A stretch of 64,000 bases of DNA from Tanticharoenia sakaeratensis NBRC 103193 (GTDB taxonomy: Bacteria; Pseudomonadota; Alphaproteobacteria; Acetobacterales; Acetobacteraceae), in assembly GCF_000963885.1 (NCBI RefSeq), contig NZ_BALE01000021.1, forward strand, positions 27,701 through 91,700. Reading direction: 5' to 3'. Made by a program: the position numbers and the translations under genes. The notes beneath the pieces were generated by a model. That model was given only the letters and a program-made list of their open reading frames with translations, made no database searches and was not told where the DNA came from. Shown here piece after piece: positions 43,151-53,672 of this stretch. Position 1 is the stretch's first letter. Every line of letters starts with the position of its first letter.

Positions 43151-44659
43151 GTGACGTTTGACCAAGTCTCCATCGATCTGTCCTCCGTTCTGCACGAGAC
43201 CGCGCGCGAACATCTGGCGCGCACGCATGCCAACCTGATCGGCGGCGTCTGGCGCGCGCCGGAGACGGACGAACGCATTCCCGTCGTCGATCCCGCGACC
43301 GGGCAGGTCATCGCGTCCATCCCGGCATCCGGCGCGCCCGACATCGACCACGCGGTCGCGGCGGCACGCACAGCACTCGAGACCGGCGCATGGCCCGCCA
43401 TGCCCGGCCATGCGCGCGGCAGGCTTCTGCGGCGTCTTGCGGAGCTGATCGAGGCCGAGGCCGGACCGCTCGCGCAGCTCGAAGCGCTCGACACCGGGCG
43501 GCCCGTTTTCGAATGCCAGATCGTGGACCTGCCGGGCTCGATTGCGATGCTCGATTACATGAGCGGATGGGCCTCGAAGATCGAGGGCGAGACGATCCCC
43601 GTCTCTCTGCCGCCGGGCACGTTCCATGCCTATACCGAGCGCGAGCCCGTCGGCGTGGTCGGCGTCATCGTGCCATGGAACTACCCGCTGGAACTCGCGA
43701 TCTGGCGCATCGCGCCGGCACTAGCCGCGGGATGCACCGTGGTTCTCAAGCCTGCCGAGCAGACGTCGCTGACGGCCCTGCGTCTCGGCGCGTTGATCGA
43801 GCGCGCGGGCTTCCCGCCCGGCGTCGTCAACATCGTGACCGGATACGGCGCAACGGCCGGCGCGGCGCTGGCGGGTCACGATGGCGTGGATGCGGTGTCC
43901 TTCACGGGCTCGACCGTCACCGGGCGGGCGATCGTGCAGGCGGCGACGGGCAATCTCAAACGCGTGTTTCTCGAGCTCGGCGGCAAGTCGCCGATGGTCG
44001 TCATGCCGGATGCCGATCTCGATCAGGCGATCGCGGGCGTCGCCGGTGCAATCTTCTTCAGCAGCGGCCAGATCTGCACGGCGGGCTCGCGCCTGATCGT
44101 CCATGACGCAATTCACGATCGCATGGTGGATGGCATCCGCCGCATCGCGGAAGGACTGAAGGTCGGCCATGGTCTCGATCCCGAAACAAGGCTCGGCCCA
44201 TTGGTCAGTGACGTCCAGCTCGGACGCGTCCTGTCCCATCTCGACGATGGCGCGCGGGAGGGCGCGGCCTATGTCACCGGGGGGCATCGTCTTGGTACCG
44301 GCGGCTGTTTCGTCGCGCCGACCATTGCGACGGATGTCGCACCCCACGCGCGCCTCCTGCGCGAGGAGATCTTCGGGCCGGTCCTGTGCGTGCAGCGTTT
44401 TTCGGACGCGGACATGGCGGTGCGGCTTGCGAACGACACGCCCTACGGGCTGCACGCCAGCGTCTGGACACGCGACCTGTCGACGGCGCATCTGATGGCG
44501 CGCCGGATCAAGGCGGGCAATGTGTGCATCAACACGCACAATTTCTTCGACCCGGCCTTTCCGATGGGCGGCTACAAGCAGTCCGGCTGGGGAAGGGCCG
44601 CGGGCCACGCAGCCCTCGAGCATTATACGGAGATGAAGGGTATCGTCGCGAAACTATGA
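43151..44659 (+). CDS. NAD(P)-dependent aldehyde dehydrogenase, betaine-aldehyde type
   Basis: A 502-residue aldehyde dehydrogenase. Features: GVIVPWNYPLELAIWRIAPA, SFTGSTVTGRAIVQAA (nucleotide loop), FLELGGKSPMVV (catalytic Glu) and FFSSGQICTAGSRLIV (nucleophilic Cys), then EEIFGPVLCVQRF. GTG at 43151 has CGGAG 7 nt upstream. It probably oxidises an aldehyde from this pathway, possibly from the alcohol dehydrogenase at 32831. Its stop overlaps the GntR gene (ATGA). Confidence 0.92.
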   Translation: MTFDQVSIDLSSVLHETAREHLARTHANLIGGVWRAPETDERIPVVDPATGQVIASIPASGAPDIDHAVAAARTALETGAWPAMPGHARGRLLRRLAELIEAEAGPLAQLEALDTGRPVFECQIVDLPGSIAMLDYMSGWASKIEGETIPVSLPPGTFHAYTEREPVGVVGVIVPWNYPLELAIWRIAPALAAGCTVVLKPAEQTSLTALRLGALIERAGFPPGVVNIVTGYGATAGAALAGHDGVDAVSFTGSTVTGRAIVQAATGNLKRVFLELGGKSPMVVMPDADLDQAIAGVAGAIFFSSGQICTAGSRLIVHDAIHDRMVDGIRRIAEGLKVGHGLDPETRLGPLVSDVQLGRVLSHLDDGAREGAAYVTGGHRLGTGGCFVAPTIATDVAPHARLLREEIFGPVLCVQRFSDADMAVRLANDTPYGLHASVWTRDLSTAHLMARRIKAGNVCINTHNFFDPAFPMGGYKQSGWGRAAGHAALEHYTEMKGIVAKL

Positions 44660-45354
44660 CTGACACCACCGAAGCCGCGACCCCGCGCCGACGCAGCCCC
44701 CGCCCGACACTTGCCACCCAGGTCCGCGACCGGCTGCTCGCCGACATCGCCAAAGGTGTCTTCCCGCCGGGCGCGCGGCTCGAGGAGGAAGATCTCGCCG
44801 GCCGCTACAGCGTATCCAGAACGCCGGTCCGCGAGGCGCTGCGCCAGCTCAGTCACACAGGCACTGTCGAGATCCGCGCGCGTCAGGGCGTGCTGGTTGC
44901 GTCGCTCGCGCCTGAAACGATGGAGCAGACGCTCGAGGTCCTGGCCGATCTCGAGGCATCCAGCGCCCGTCTCGCGGCAGTGAGGATGTCAGCCGATGCG
45001 CACAGGACGCTGCGCGAGACGCACGAGGAAATGGCGCATGTCATCGCACGCCGCAATCGCGCGGGCTTCGACATCATCAATTCCACATTCCACAACCTGA
45101 TCCACGCGGGCTCGGCCAACACGATCCTCGCCGAGACGATCAGCCAGATGCGTCGGCGCATGCTGCCCTATACACAGGCGCAGCGCATGGCATCGCCGCA
45201 GCCGATGGCGGTGTCTTTTCAGGAACATGCGACGATCCTGCGGGCGATCGAACGCCGCCAGGCGGATCTCGCCTATCGGGCGATGCAGGCTCATGTCCTC
45301 GATGCCGGTCACGTGCCCGAAGACGCGGACGCGCGCGCGGCGGCCTTTTCGTGA
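44656..45354 (+). CDS. GntR-family regulator with FCD domain
   Basis: A 232-residue transcription factor. The winged helix includes GARLEEEDLAGRYSVSRTPV and then REALRQLSHTGTVEIRARQG; the FCD effector domain follows, ending with ATILRAIERRQADLAYRAMQ and AHVLDAGH. It is embedded in the plus operon, with 4-nt overlaps to the aldehyde dehydrogenase before and the second binding protein after. It is the natural candidate to bind the two GTATACACG boxes at 40626 and 40768 and to respond to the substrate. Confidence 0.92.
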   Translation: MTDTTEAATPRRRSPRPTLATQVRDRLLADIAKGVFPPGARLEEEDLAGRYSVSRTPVREALRQLSHTGTVEIRARQGVLVASLAPETMEQTLEVLADLEASSARLAAVRMSADAHRTLRETHEEMAHVIARRNRAGFDIINSTFHNLIHAGSANTILAETISQMRRRMLPYTQAQRMASPQPMAVSFQEHATILRAIERRQADLAYRAMQAHVLDAGHVPEDADARAAAFS

Positions 45355-46325
45355 AGGGACGCCTTCCAGTTCGGTCGACGGGCCTGCTGGCAGGCCTTCT
45401 GATCGCATGTCTGGCCCTGCCGGCCCGTGCGCAGGATCATGTCACGGTGGTGCTGGACTGGTTCGTCAATCCGGACCACGCCGCGCTGATCGTGGCCGAC
45501 GAGATCGGTGCGTTCAGGAAACGCGGCATCGACCTCGACCTGATCGCTCCCGCCGATCCCGACACGCCTGTGCGGATCGTGGCCGCGGGGGACGCGGATT
45601 TCGCGATCGGCTATCAGATCTCGCTCTATCATCAGGTCGAGCGCGGTCTGCCCATAGTTCGTGTCGCAAGCCTGATCGATGGTCCGGTCATGACACTGGA
45701 AACCCTGACCGGACACGGCCATGACATCGCATCCATCGCCGACCTGCGCGGCCGACGCATCGGCCTGCAGGTCCGCTCGTCCGACGAGATGAAGGCGATC
45801 CTGCAGCGCATGCTCTCGACAGCCGGGCTGTCTCTGACCGACGTCCGGCTGACGGATGTCGGCGCGATGCTGGAAACCGCTCTGCTCACGAACGAGGACG
45901 ACGCGCAGCTCATGCTGCGCAATTTCGAGACGCCTTCGCTCGAGGCGCAGCATGTCCAACCCCGCGGGTTCAACATCGAGGATTACGGTGTGCCACCCTT
46001 TGACAATCTGATCGTGGTCACCCGTCGCGGCCGCGAGCGCACGGATCTGACCCGCCGCTTCGTCGCGGCCCTGTCGGAAGGGGCCGCCTATGTCTCCGCC
46101 CATCCCGACGAAAGCTGGCAGCTTCTGCTGCGGCATCACCCCGATCTGGACGACACCCTGAACCGTCGCGCCTATGCGCTGACGCTGCCAGCCCTCGCGC
46201 GCCATCCAGCCCGCCTGGACGAAGCCCGCTACAGGAATTTTGAAAAATTCCTGCAGGATGCCGGGGTCGTGCACGACCTGCCGCCACTCGACCACTATGC
46301 GATCGGTCTGGATCAGGCACCCTGA
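45351..46325 (+). CDS. ThiY-like ABC substrate-binding protein (second of two)
   Basis: A 324-residue receptor with a Sec signal (LLAGLLIACLALPARA then QDH). Mature start TVVLDWFVNPDHAALIVADE, LDLIAPADPDTPVRIVAAGD and ERGLPIVRVASLIDGP are strongly similar to the receptor at 42165, which is a clear paralogue. GTG at 45351 overlaps the GntR stop (GTGA). No other ABC genes follow, so two receptors appear to share one ATPase/permease pair. It ends the operon. Confidence 0.9.
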   Translation: MKGRLPVRSTGLLAGLLIACLALPARAQDHVTVVLDWFVNPDHAALIVADEIGAFRKRGIDLDLIAPADPDTPVRIVAAGDADFAIGYQISLYHQVERGLPIVRVASLIDGPVMTLETLTGHGHDIASIADLRGRRIGLQVRSSDEMKAILQRMLSTAGLSLTDVRLTDVGAMLETALLTNEDDAQLMLRNFETPSLEAQHVQPRGFNIEDYGVPPFDNLIVVTRRGRERTDLTRRFVAALSEGAAYVSAHPDESWQLLLRHHPDLDDTLNRRAYALTLPALARHPARLDEARYRNFEKFLQDAGVVHDLPPLDHYAIGLDQAP

Positions 46326-46692
46326 GAGCCGGTTTCAGGAATTCCGTTTTCGATCCCCGATTAGTGTGCTGACCGCGTATCCGACAGCGCGCGCTAGCAT
46401 TTCGCCCGAACCCGTTTGCCGTCACCACTGCCCAGACCATGCCGCAACGTTCAGGACAGGTCGTCAGGACGAGCCTGTCGTGTGATGTGCATGTCTCGCC
46501 GATGCGGTGTCGGTTCCGGACGGCTTTTCCGACGGGTGCCATCACGATGCGATCCGGGACGGCCATCGGAGGACGGCCGCGCCGAATGGTCTGCCCTCTA
46601 TGCGTCGGCAGTCGGTGTCGTCGTGTCCGTGTTTTGGCGCTCGTGTTTCGCGTCCGTGTCTCCCGGCTTTCCGTGGCGCGGTCGTTCTGTCC
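46326..46692. other. No gene recognised
   Basis: About 370 nt between the convergent ends of the receptor gene and the MHS transporter gene. Open frames here are Arg- and Ser-rich and have no start signals. No convincing terminator hairpin with a T run was seen. Confidence 0.5.
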
Positions 46693-47976
46693 TCAATCCC
46701 GCGCGGGCGAGAACCAGAGCGCGATGCCGCCGATCAGGGCGGTCGCCGTGACATAGATGGCGGGCGCCAGCGGCGTCTGCGGCGTGAGCGCGGAAATGAT
46801 CGCAGGCGTCAGGCCGCCGAAAATCGCGTACGAGACATTGTAGGACAGTGACAATCCCGAGAACCGCACCATCGCCGGAAACGCGCGGAGCATTCCGGCC
46901 GGGACCAGGGCCACGAACCCGCAGCACACCCCGCTGAGAGCGGCCCACCAGACCAGCGTATGAGGAAACAGCGGCGACAGGCCATAAAGCCCGAAGGCGC
47001 CGACGGCGAGAGCCAACCCGCAGAGGACACCGAGCAGACGCAGCGGCAGATGGTCGGTCAGCCCGCCGATGACCACGACCGAAAGCGTCAGGCACAGTGT
47101 CGCCGCCAAGCTCGCAAGCATGGTCTCCGAGGGAGACACATGATGCAGCGTCTGCATCAGCGGCGGCATCATCAGGACGAGGACGACGATGGCGGCCGTC
47201 AGCGTCCAAGTCGTCATCATAGAGCACAGGACGGCGCGGCGATGGTCGCGCAGCAGGATTTTCGCGGGCAGGGACGACGCCGTCTCGGCGCGGACGTGCA
47301 TCTCCCGGAAGACGGGCGTCTCGTCGAGCCAGCGCCGCAGCACCATGGCGCCCAGCCCGAATACGCCGCCGAGGATGAACGGAACGCGCCAGCCCCAGGC
47401 AGCCACGACATCCGGGGGCAAGGCCGCATGCAAGGCCAGAATTACGACCGAGCCGAGCAGGATGCCGCCCGTCAGGCCCCCCGTCAGCAGGCCCGTTGCC
47501 AGACCCGCGCGGCCCGGCGGCACGTGTTCGGAGACGAACACCCAGCCGCCCGGCGCCTCGCCGCCGATGGCCGCCCCCTGCATGATCCGCAGCGCCAGCA
47601 GGATCAGCGGCGCACCCACGCCGAGCATCTCGTAGCCGGGAAGCAGGCCCATCAGCAGGGTCGGCACGGCCATGAGCAGCACGCTGAACGTGAAGACTTT
47701 CTTGCGCCCCGAGACGTCGCCGAAATGCGCCATGACCAGACCGCCGAGCGGGCGCGCCAGATAGCCCGCGCCGAACAGGCCGAACGCCTCGGCCTGACGC
47801 AGCCACTCCGCCTGACTGGCCGGAAAGAAATGGGCCGCGATCAGCTTCGCAAGGAATGCGAAGATGACGAAATCATAGAATTCCAGCGCCCCGCCGAGCG
47901 AGGCCAAGGCGAAAGTGCGGAACTGGGACAAGGACAGGCTGCCGGACGCGGGCGCTGCTCCGGAAAAAGACGACAT
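46693..47976 (-). CDS. MFS transporter, metabolite:H+ symporter (MHS) type
   Basis: A 427-residue, 12-helix carrier. The MHS signature GGALEFYDFVIFAFLA in the first helix and GDVSGRKKVFTFSVLLMAVP (the MFS loop 2-3 motif, D-GRK) are plain, followed by LRIMQGAAIGGEAPGG. Family members import dicarboxylates, shikimate, proline/betaine or aromatic acids with protons. It is alone between convergent and intergenic DNA, so the substrate is open. An association with the aromatic-type pathway next door is possible but unproven. ATG at 47976 was preferred to a TTG three codons upstream. Confidence 0.9.
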   Translation of the reverse strand: MSSFSGAAPASGSLSLSQFRTFALASLGGALEFYDFVIFAFLAKLIAAHFFPASQAEWLRQAEAFGLFGAGYLARPLGGLVMAHFGDVSGRKKVFTFSVLLMAVPTLLMGLLPGYEMLGVGAPLILLALRIMQGAAIGGEAPGGWVFVSEHVPPGRAGLATGLLTGGLTGGILLGSVVILALHAALPPDVVAAWGWRVPFILGGVFGLGAMVLRRWLDETPVFREMHVRAETASSLPAKILLRDHRRAVLCSMMTTWTLTAAIVVLVLMMPPLMQTLHHVSPSETMLASLAATLCLTLSVVVIGGLTDHLPLRLLGVLCGLALAVGAFGLYGLSPLFPHTLVWWAALSGVCCGFVALVPAGMLRAFPAMVRFSGLSLSYNVSYAIFGGLTPAIISALTPQTPLAPAIYVTATALIGGIALWFSPARD

Positions 47977-48704
47977 CGATCGCAATCCGCTGGATGTGGC
48001 CTGAAACCGGATCCAGGCTATTGAAGGAGCGGATGTTTATAAGGCGATTTGTTCCGGATCGTCCACGATCGACCCTGGACCACGAATGTGGGCGCCGGGG
48101 GCCCTGCGTTTTGCGGCCGTTTCGAAAAGGTGAACCGTGTCCGCGTTCCGGCGGTGGTGCTCCATGGAAACTGGGCATGGATGCGCACGAACAGGACGCG
48201 CTGTAACCGCTGACGGGTTAGCGAACAGGCAAGGGGAATAATTGCCCCAACTTTCGTCTGCCGTCATGCAGGATTCTTTACGGGTGGAAAAACGTGCCAT
48301 GCGCGTAGCGGCCCGACCACGAAATTTTCCGCCGTCCGAAATCCAGCCTCCACGTTGATACGGCAGCCTTTGTGCAGCGGGGCAATCCGATCCTGATCGG
48401 CCGGCTCAGGCTCTCTGCGTTCAGGTGTCTGCGAGCGCATATCCGGATGTTCCAGGGAGCACTTGGAGGAAAATGTGGACGGCAGAGATCACGGGCATCT
48501 CACGCGTCCCGACCGATCATGCGGATGAGCTGGCTGCTGCCCGTACAGGCCGGCAGGGAACGCACGGGGCACGTCCGCAAGGATGCGGAACGCAACCGAA
48601 CCGTTCGATGGTCCGTTCAGGGGTGCGACGTTGTGCCGTTGTCGCATGCCCTGCGTCGCGCAACGCCTGCGGATGCAGCAGAGTCACAACAAAGGAGAAG
48701 CCTC
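47977..48704. other. Long intergenic stretch
   Basis: About 730 nt between the divergent MHS transporter and a small membrane protein gene. No gene was recognised. A GGGG-N8-CCCC element lies near 48233-48248. Open plus-strand frames run into the small membrane protein but have no ribosome site until AAAGGAG at about 48691. Confidence 0.45.
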
Positions 48705-48962
48705 ATGGTCGACGAGCCCAACAATGTGTCCCGGTCAAACAATACCCAGAGCGGTTATCCGCAATCGGGCGGCGGAATGCAGACCTTGCGGAACGCAAAG
48801 GCCAGGCTGGGGATCGTCGGAATCGTTATCGTCGTGATTCTGGCACTCGTATTCCACGTCAACCCGATGCAGGCCCTGCAACTGTTCGGCGGCAATCAAA
48901 CGACGACAACGACGCAGACGACACAGCCAGTCCAGCCCGCACCGCAGCAAAACACGCGATAA
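48705..48962 (+). CDS. Small single-span membrane protein with Gln/Thr-rich tail
   Basis: An 85-residue protein: a polar N-terminus rich in Asn and Ser, one transmembrane helix (LGIVGIVIVVILALVFHV), and a low-complexity tail of Thr, Gln and Pro (QTTTTTQTTQPVQPAPQQ). AAAGGAG lies 7 nt before ATG 48705, a strong ribosome site. It was separated from a longer open frame that starts at 48372 because the frame before the ribosome site is not protein-like. Function unknown; probably an envelope protein. Confidence 0.7.
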   Translation: MVDEPNNVSRSNNTQSGYPQSGGGMQTLRNAKARLGIVGIVIVVILALVFHVNPMQALQLFGGNQTTTTTQTTQPVQPAPQQNTR

Positions 48963-49305
48963 TCGGGCGTTGTGCATCGGATTTCCATTTTAAGCCGTAC
49001 CGGCAAGTCGCGGCGGAGGGACGGCCCCTGATGCAGTTGGCTGTCCAAATGAAACGCTTGCAGACCTCGCCTGCAGTCGAAACAGTGACGTGGCGTTCGA
49101 TACCGCATCGCCTCACTTACATCGTGGCTTAGCATCGACCGTTGGTGCTGATTGACGAAGGCAGCCAACTTTCTTGTCTTCGCTAGAACCGTCGCAAGTT
49201 CGACCTGTCTCACTTGCAAACTGGCGCTGAGGATTTTTGAGCTGCGGTGGTCCATTGGGACCACAATCTGCCTTGTGGATAACCTAGGAAACCTAGCGTT
49301 ATCAA
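48963..49305. other. No gene recognised; 3' flank of tRNA-Glu
   Basis: About 340 nt between the small membrane protein and the tRNA gene. It is the region downstream of the tRNA, where a transcript end would lie. Repeated CCTAG elements are seen near 49283-49295, but no clear terminator. Confidence 0.45.
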
Positions 49306-49381
<76 letters not shown>

Positions 49382-49397
49382 TAAAGGCGTGGGGCAG

Positions 49398-49426
49398 GGC
49401 GTATCGCACCGGGCGAATGGGGTCAA
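49398..49426 (-). promoter_or_regulatory. Promoter of tRNA-Glu
   Basis: On the minus strand TTGACC (49421-49426) and TACGCC (49398-49403) are 17 nt apart, and the tRNA 5' end follows 16 nt after the -10 box. The -35 is close to consensus, the -10 weaker, as common for stable-RNA promoters in alphaproteobacteria. Confidence 0.55.
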
Positions 49427-49440
49427 CCCCGCAATCGGCG

Positions 49441-51255
49441 CTACGCGATGGCAACGTCCACAATAATGAGACTCAGGGTGTCGCGTCCCTGCCATTGCTC
49501 GGCACGCAGCCAGCCGGCCACATGAAGAAGCGGGCGGCTCGGATCCTCGAGGAGGGCTGCGAACCGCTTGTCGGCAGCGCGAAAAGCAAGCCCGCGTAGC
49601 CGCATCCCGCCGTTCTCGTCCTGAAGCGACACCCTCAGCGTATTGCTGTCACGACCGATTCGCTGCGCGTGGACGCTGCGGACATGCGCGAGCGCGAGCA
49701 GCGGCTCCTCGTTACCCGCACCGAACGGTGCCATCCGCCCCAGTTCCTGCGCCAGTCCGAGGTCGGCCCCGCGCAGGCTGACGATACCGTCCAGCACGAG
49801 ATCGGCCTGCGGCGGCAGCGTATTGGCTGCGGCGAGGCGCGTATCCATGAACGTATGGAAGGCTTCGGCATCTTCCACACGGAGCGAGAAACCGGCTGCC
49901 ATGGCATGGCCGCCGCCCGTCAGCAGGAGGCCGGACTGGCGCGCCGCAATGACGGCCGCCCCGAGATCGAGGCCCGGCACGGATCGGGCGGACCCCTTGA
50001 TGATCCCGTCCTGCAAGGCGCCCACGAATGCCGGGCGATTGCACCGCTCGCGCACGCGTCCGGCCACAATCCCGACCACGCCGGGATGCCATGACGGACC
50101 GTGAAGAAACAGCGCTGCACGCCCTTCGGCACATTGCGCCTCCGCCGCATCGAGTGCAGCACGCAGGATGTCCGATTCGACGCCCTGACGGGTTCGGTTG
50201 ACCTCGTCCAGACGCTCCGCCAGCGCGCGGGCTTCAACAGCGTCCTCGCTTAGCAGCAGACGCAGTCCGAGATCCGCCTGGGCGATCCGCCCCCCGGCAT
50301 TGATTCGCGGGCCGAATGCAAATCCGCAGGTCATGGCGGTCGGCGCATCCTGCACGCCGACGACCGATGCGAGCGTCGAAAGCCCCAGCCGCGCGCCACG
50401 GGCCATGACGCGCAGCCCTTGCGAGACGAGCGCCCGGTTCAGGCCCGTCAGCGGCATGACGTCGCAGATCGTTGCCAGCGCCACGAGATCGAGAGACGCC
50501 ATCAGATCGGGCGCCGTTCCCTCGGCAAACCAGCCCTCCCGGCGCAGATCGCGCACCATGCCGACCATGGTGAGGAAAGCGACCGCCGTCGCACAGATCG
50601 CCGACAGGCCCGAATCGCAGTCGAGCCGGTTCGGATTGACGACGATCGCATTCGGCAGAAGCCCGCCGTCGGGCTTGTGATGGTCGAGCACCACGATGTC
50701 CGCCTGCGCCCGCAGCGGGTCGAGCACGTCCCTCGCCGCCGTTCCGCAGTCGGCGCAGATCAGCAGAGAGGCACCAGCCTCGACCATGCGAGTCAGCGCC
50801 GGCGCATTGGGGCCATAGCCTTCCGCGAGGCGATCGGGAATGTGTGTCAGGACCCGCAGGTTGAGTGCCCGCAACGTCTCGGTCAGAAGCGCCGTGCTGC
50901 AGGCGCCATCGACGTCGTAGTCACCGAAGATACCGACGGTCTCTCCAGCCCGGACGGCACGTGCCAGCCGTTCCGCTGCCTGATCGAGGCCTTTCAGACA
51001 GGACGGATCGGGCAAGGCGGCCCGCAGGCGCGGATCGAGGAACAACCCCAATGTGCCGAGATCGACGCCGCGCGCGCACAGGATGCGCGCCAGCATGTCG
51101 GAGATCCCGGCGCGCTGGGACATGGCCAGCGCATCGCGTGCAGGGCCGTCGCCGGCGTGGCCGTCACGCCAGACCCAGCGTCTGAGACTGGCGCTACGGT
51201 CGACGCCGAGGACCAGATGGTCCGCGGCGTCGGTAAGCTGGAGCGCTTCGCTCAA
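49441..51255 (-). CDS. recJ: Single-stranded-DNA-specific exonuclease RecJ
   Basis: A 604-residue 5'-3' single-strand exonuclease used in recombination and mismatch repair. Motifs of the DHH phosphoesterase family are present: VGIFGDYDVDGACSTALL (motif I), LLICADCGT, IVVLDHHKPDG (DHH) and, in the DHHA1 part, LLTGGGHAMAAGFSLR. Length is near the usual 560-600. It is followed at its 3' end by the tRNA gene and preceded by glpX 18 nt away, probably one operon of housekeeping genes. Confidence 0.95.
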   Translation of the reverse strand: MSEALQLTDAADHLVLGVDRSASLRRWVWRDGHAGDGPARDALAMSQRAGISDMLARILCARGVDLGTLGLFLDPRLRAALPDPSCLKGLDQAAERLARAVRAGETVGIFGDYDVDGACSTALLTETLRALNLRVLTHIPDRLAEGYGPNAPALTRMVEAGASLLICADCGTAARDVLDPLRAQADIVVLDHHKPDGGLLPNAIVVNPNRLDCDSGLSAICATAVAFLTMVGMVRDLRREGWFAEGTAPDLMASLDLVALATICDVMPLTGLNRALVSQGLRVMARGARLGLSTLASVVGVQDAPTAMTCGFAFGPRINAGGRIAQADLGLRLLLSEDAVEARALAERLDEVNRTRQGVESDILRAALDAAEAQCAEGRAALFLHGPSWHPGVVGIVAGRVRERCNRPAFVGALQDGIIKGSARSVPGLDLGAAVIAARQSGLLLTGGGHAMAAGFSLRVEDAEAFHTFMDTRLAAANTLPPQADLVLDGIVSLRGADLGLAQELGRMAPFGAGNEEPLLALAHVRSVHAQRIGRDSNTLRVSLQDENGGMRLRGLAFRAADKRFAALLEDPSRPLLHVAGWLRAEQWQGRDTLSLIIVDVAIA

Positions 51256-51273
51256 ACAGGGCCTCTCATCAGG

Positions 51274-52284
<1,011 letters not shown>

Positions 52285-52361
52285 CTTTCGTCTTCCTCCT
52301 CGTGGCCATTTTTGGCCGACAGCCGCATTCTTCCGTGCGGCATTGTCATGACGGGCCAGCG

Positions 52362-53672
52362 TCAGCCGGCCTCGATCCGCAGCATCAAGGGCCGCCCCAG
52401 AATGGATGGCAACACTTCGATGCGCGAAATGGTGTCGAGCATGGCCTGCTCGCTCGTGCGATGCGTCAGAAGCGCAATCGCGACACTGTCCGTATCCCGG
52501 GCATCATCCGCCTCTCCATGCTGGACCATGCCTCGCAAAGAAACGCCGTAGCCACTCAGGATTGTCGCAATTTCAGCGATGACGCCCGGGCGGTCCTGCA
52601 CGTCCAGGCGCAGGTAATACGCGCCCGAGAGCTGTCCGCGCTCGACGCATCGCGCGGGCGTACACGTCTGCGCGACACCCCATACCGGCAGACGCGCACC
52701 ACGTGCGAGATCGATCAGATCAGCCACGACGGCCACGGCCGTCGGTCCCGCGCCCGCGCCGCGCCCCTCGATCATCTGCGAGCCGGCAAACTCGCCTTCG
52801 ACCAGCAGGGCGTTGAACACCCCTTCGACGCCCGCGATCGGCGCGGCCTTCGGCACGAGACACGGCCGCATCCATGCCTCGAGACCGGCCTCGCCCTCGC
52901 GCGCGAGCCCGAGCAGCTTGATCCGGAAACCGAGCTCATCCGCGAAATGCAGATCGGCGGGCTGAATGTCGCGAATACCTTCCACATGCAACGTCTCGAA
53001 CGCCACAGGGCGGCCGAACGAAAGGGCCGCGAGGATCGCAAGCTTGTGCGCGGCGTCCCAGCCATCGACGTCGGTCGAAGGATCGGCTTCCGCATAACCG
53101 AGCGCCTGCGCATCGGCGAGCACGTCGCCAAAGGCGCGTCCCGTCTCGCGCATGGTCGTGAGGATGTAGTTGCAGGTGCCGTTCAGGATGCCGCCGACCC
53201 GCAGCAGCCGATCGCCCGCAAGCCCCTCGCGCACCAGCTTGATGGCGGGAACGCCACCCGCCACGGCCGCCTCGAACAGAAGCGGTGCTTCATGCCGGGC
53301 CGAGAGCGCGGAAAGAGACGCGCCATGGAGTGCCAGCAGCGCCTTGTTCGCGCTGACGACAGGCGTGCCACGGGAGAGGGCACCCTCGACAGCTTCCCGT
53401 GCGGCCCCTTCCGCCCCGCCGATCAGTTCGACCACGACATCGAGATCGGGATCGGCTGCAAGCGAGGCGGCATCGTCGTGCCAGCGTATGCCGGACAGGT
53501 CGATACCGCGATCACGCGTGCGATCGCGGGCGCAGACAGCCACGACCTCGATCGTGCGTCCCGCGCGTGCCGAAATTCCCTCGCGGTTCTCGCGCAGCAG
53601 ACGAATGACGCCCGCACCCACGGTGCCAAGACCTGCAATCCCGATCCGAAGCGGCGGCAGAACGTCCCTCAT
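52362..53672 (-). CDS. hom: Homoserine dehydrogenase
   Basis: A 436-residue enzyme reducing aspartate semialdehyde to homoserine for threonine and methionine synthesis. NAD(P) motif GIAGLGTVGAGVIRLL, then GGILNGTCNYILTTM and ADPSTDVDGWDAAHKLAILA (catalytic region), and a C-terminal ACT regulatory domain (LRLDVQDRPGVIAEIATIL), expected to give threonine feedback control. ATG 53672 overlaps the aminotransferase stop (ATGA); the longer open frame is overlap. Confidence 0.95.
   Translation of the reverse strand: MRDVLPPLRIGIAGLGTVGAGVIRLLRENREGISARAGRTIEVVAVCARDRTRDRGIDLSGIRWHDDAASLAADPDLDVVVELIGGAEGAAREAVEGALSRGTPVVSANKALLALHGASLSALSARHEAPLLFEAAVAGGVPAIKLVREGLAGDRLLRVGGILNGTCNYILTTMRETGRAFGDVLADAQALGYAEADPSTDVDGWDAAHKLAILAALSFGRPVAFETLHVEGIRDIQPADLHFADELGFRIKLLGLAREGEAGLEAWMRPCLVPKAAPIAGVEGVFNALLVEGEFAGSQMIEGRGAGAGPTAVAVVADLIDLARGARLPVWGVAQTCTPARCVERGQLSGAYYLRLDVQDRPGVIAEIATILSGYGVSLRGMVQHGEADDARDTDSVAIALLTHRTSEQAMLDTISRIEVLPSILGRPLMLRIEAG

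Noticed and set aside
44386..44655. 90-residue N-terminal extension on the GntR regulator
   Set aside because: It is overlap with the end of the aldehyde dehydrogenase; ATG 44656 fits both the overlap pattern and the family.
48372..48704. Long N-terminal extension of the small membrane protein
   Set aside because: No ribosome site and Arg/Cys-rich composition; AAAGGAG before ATG 48705 decides the start.
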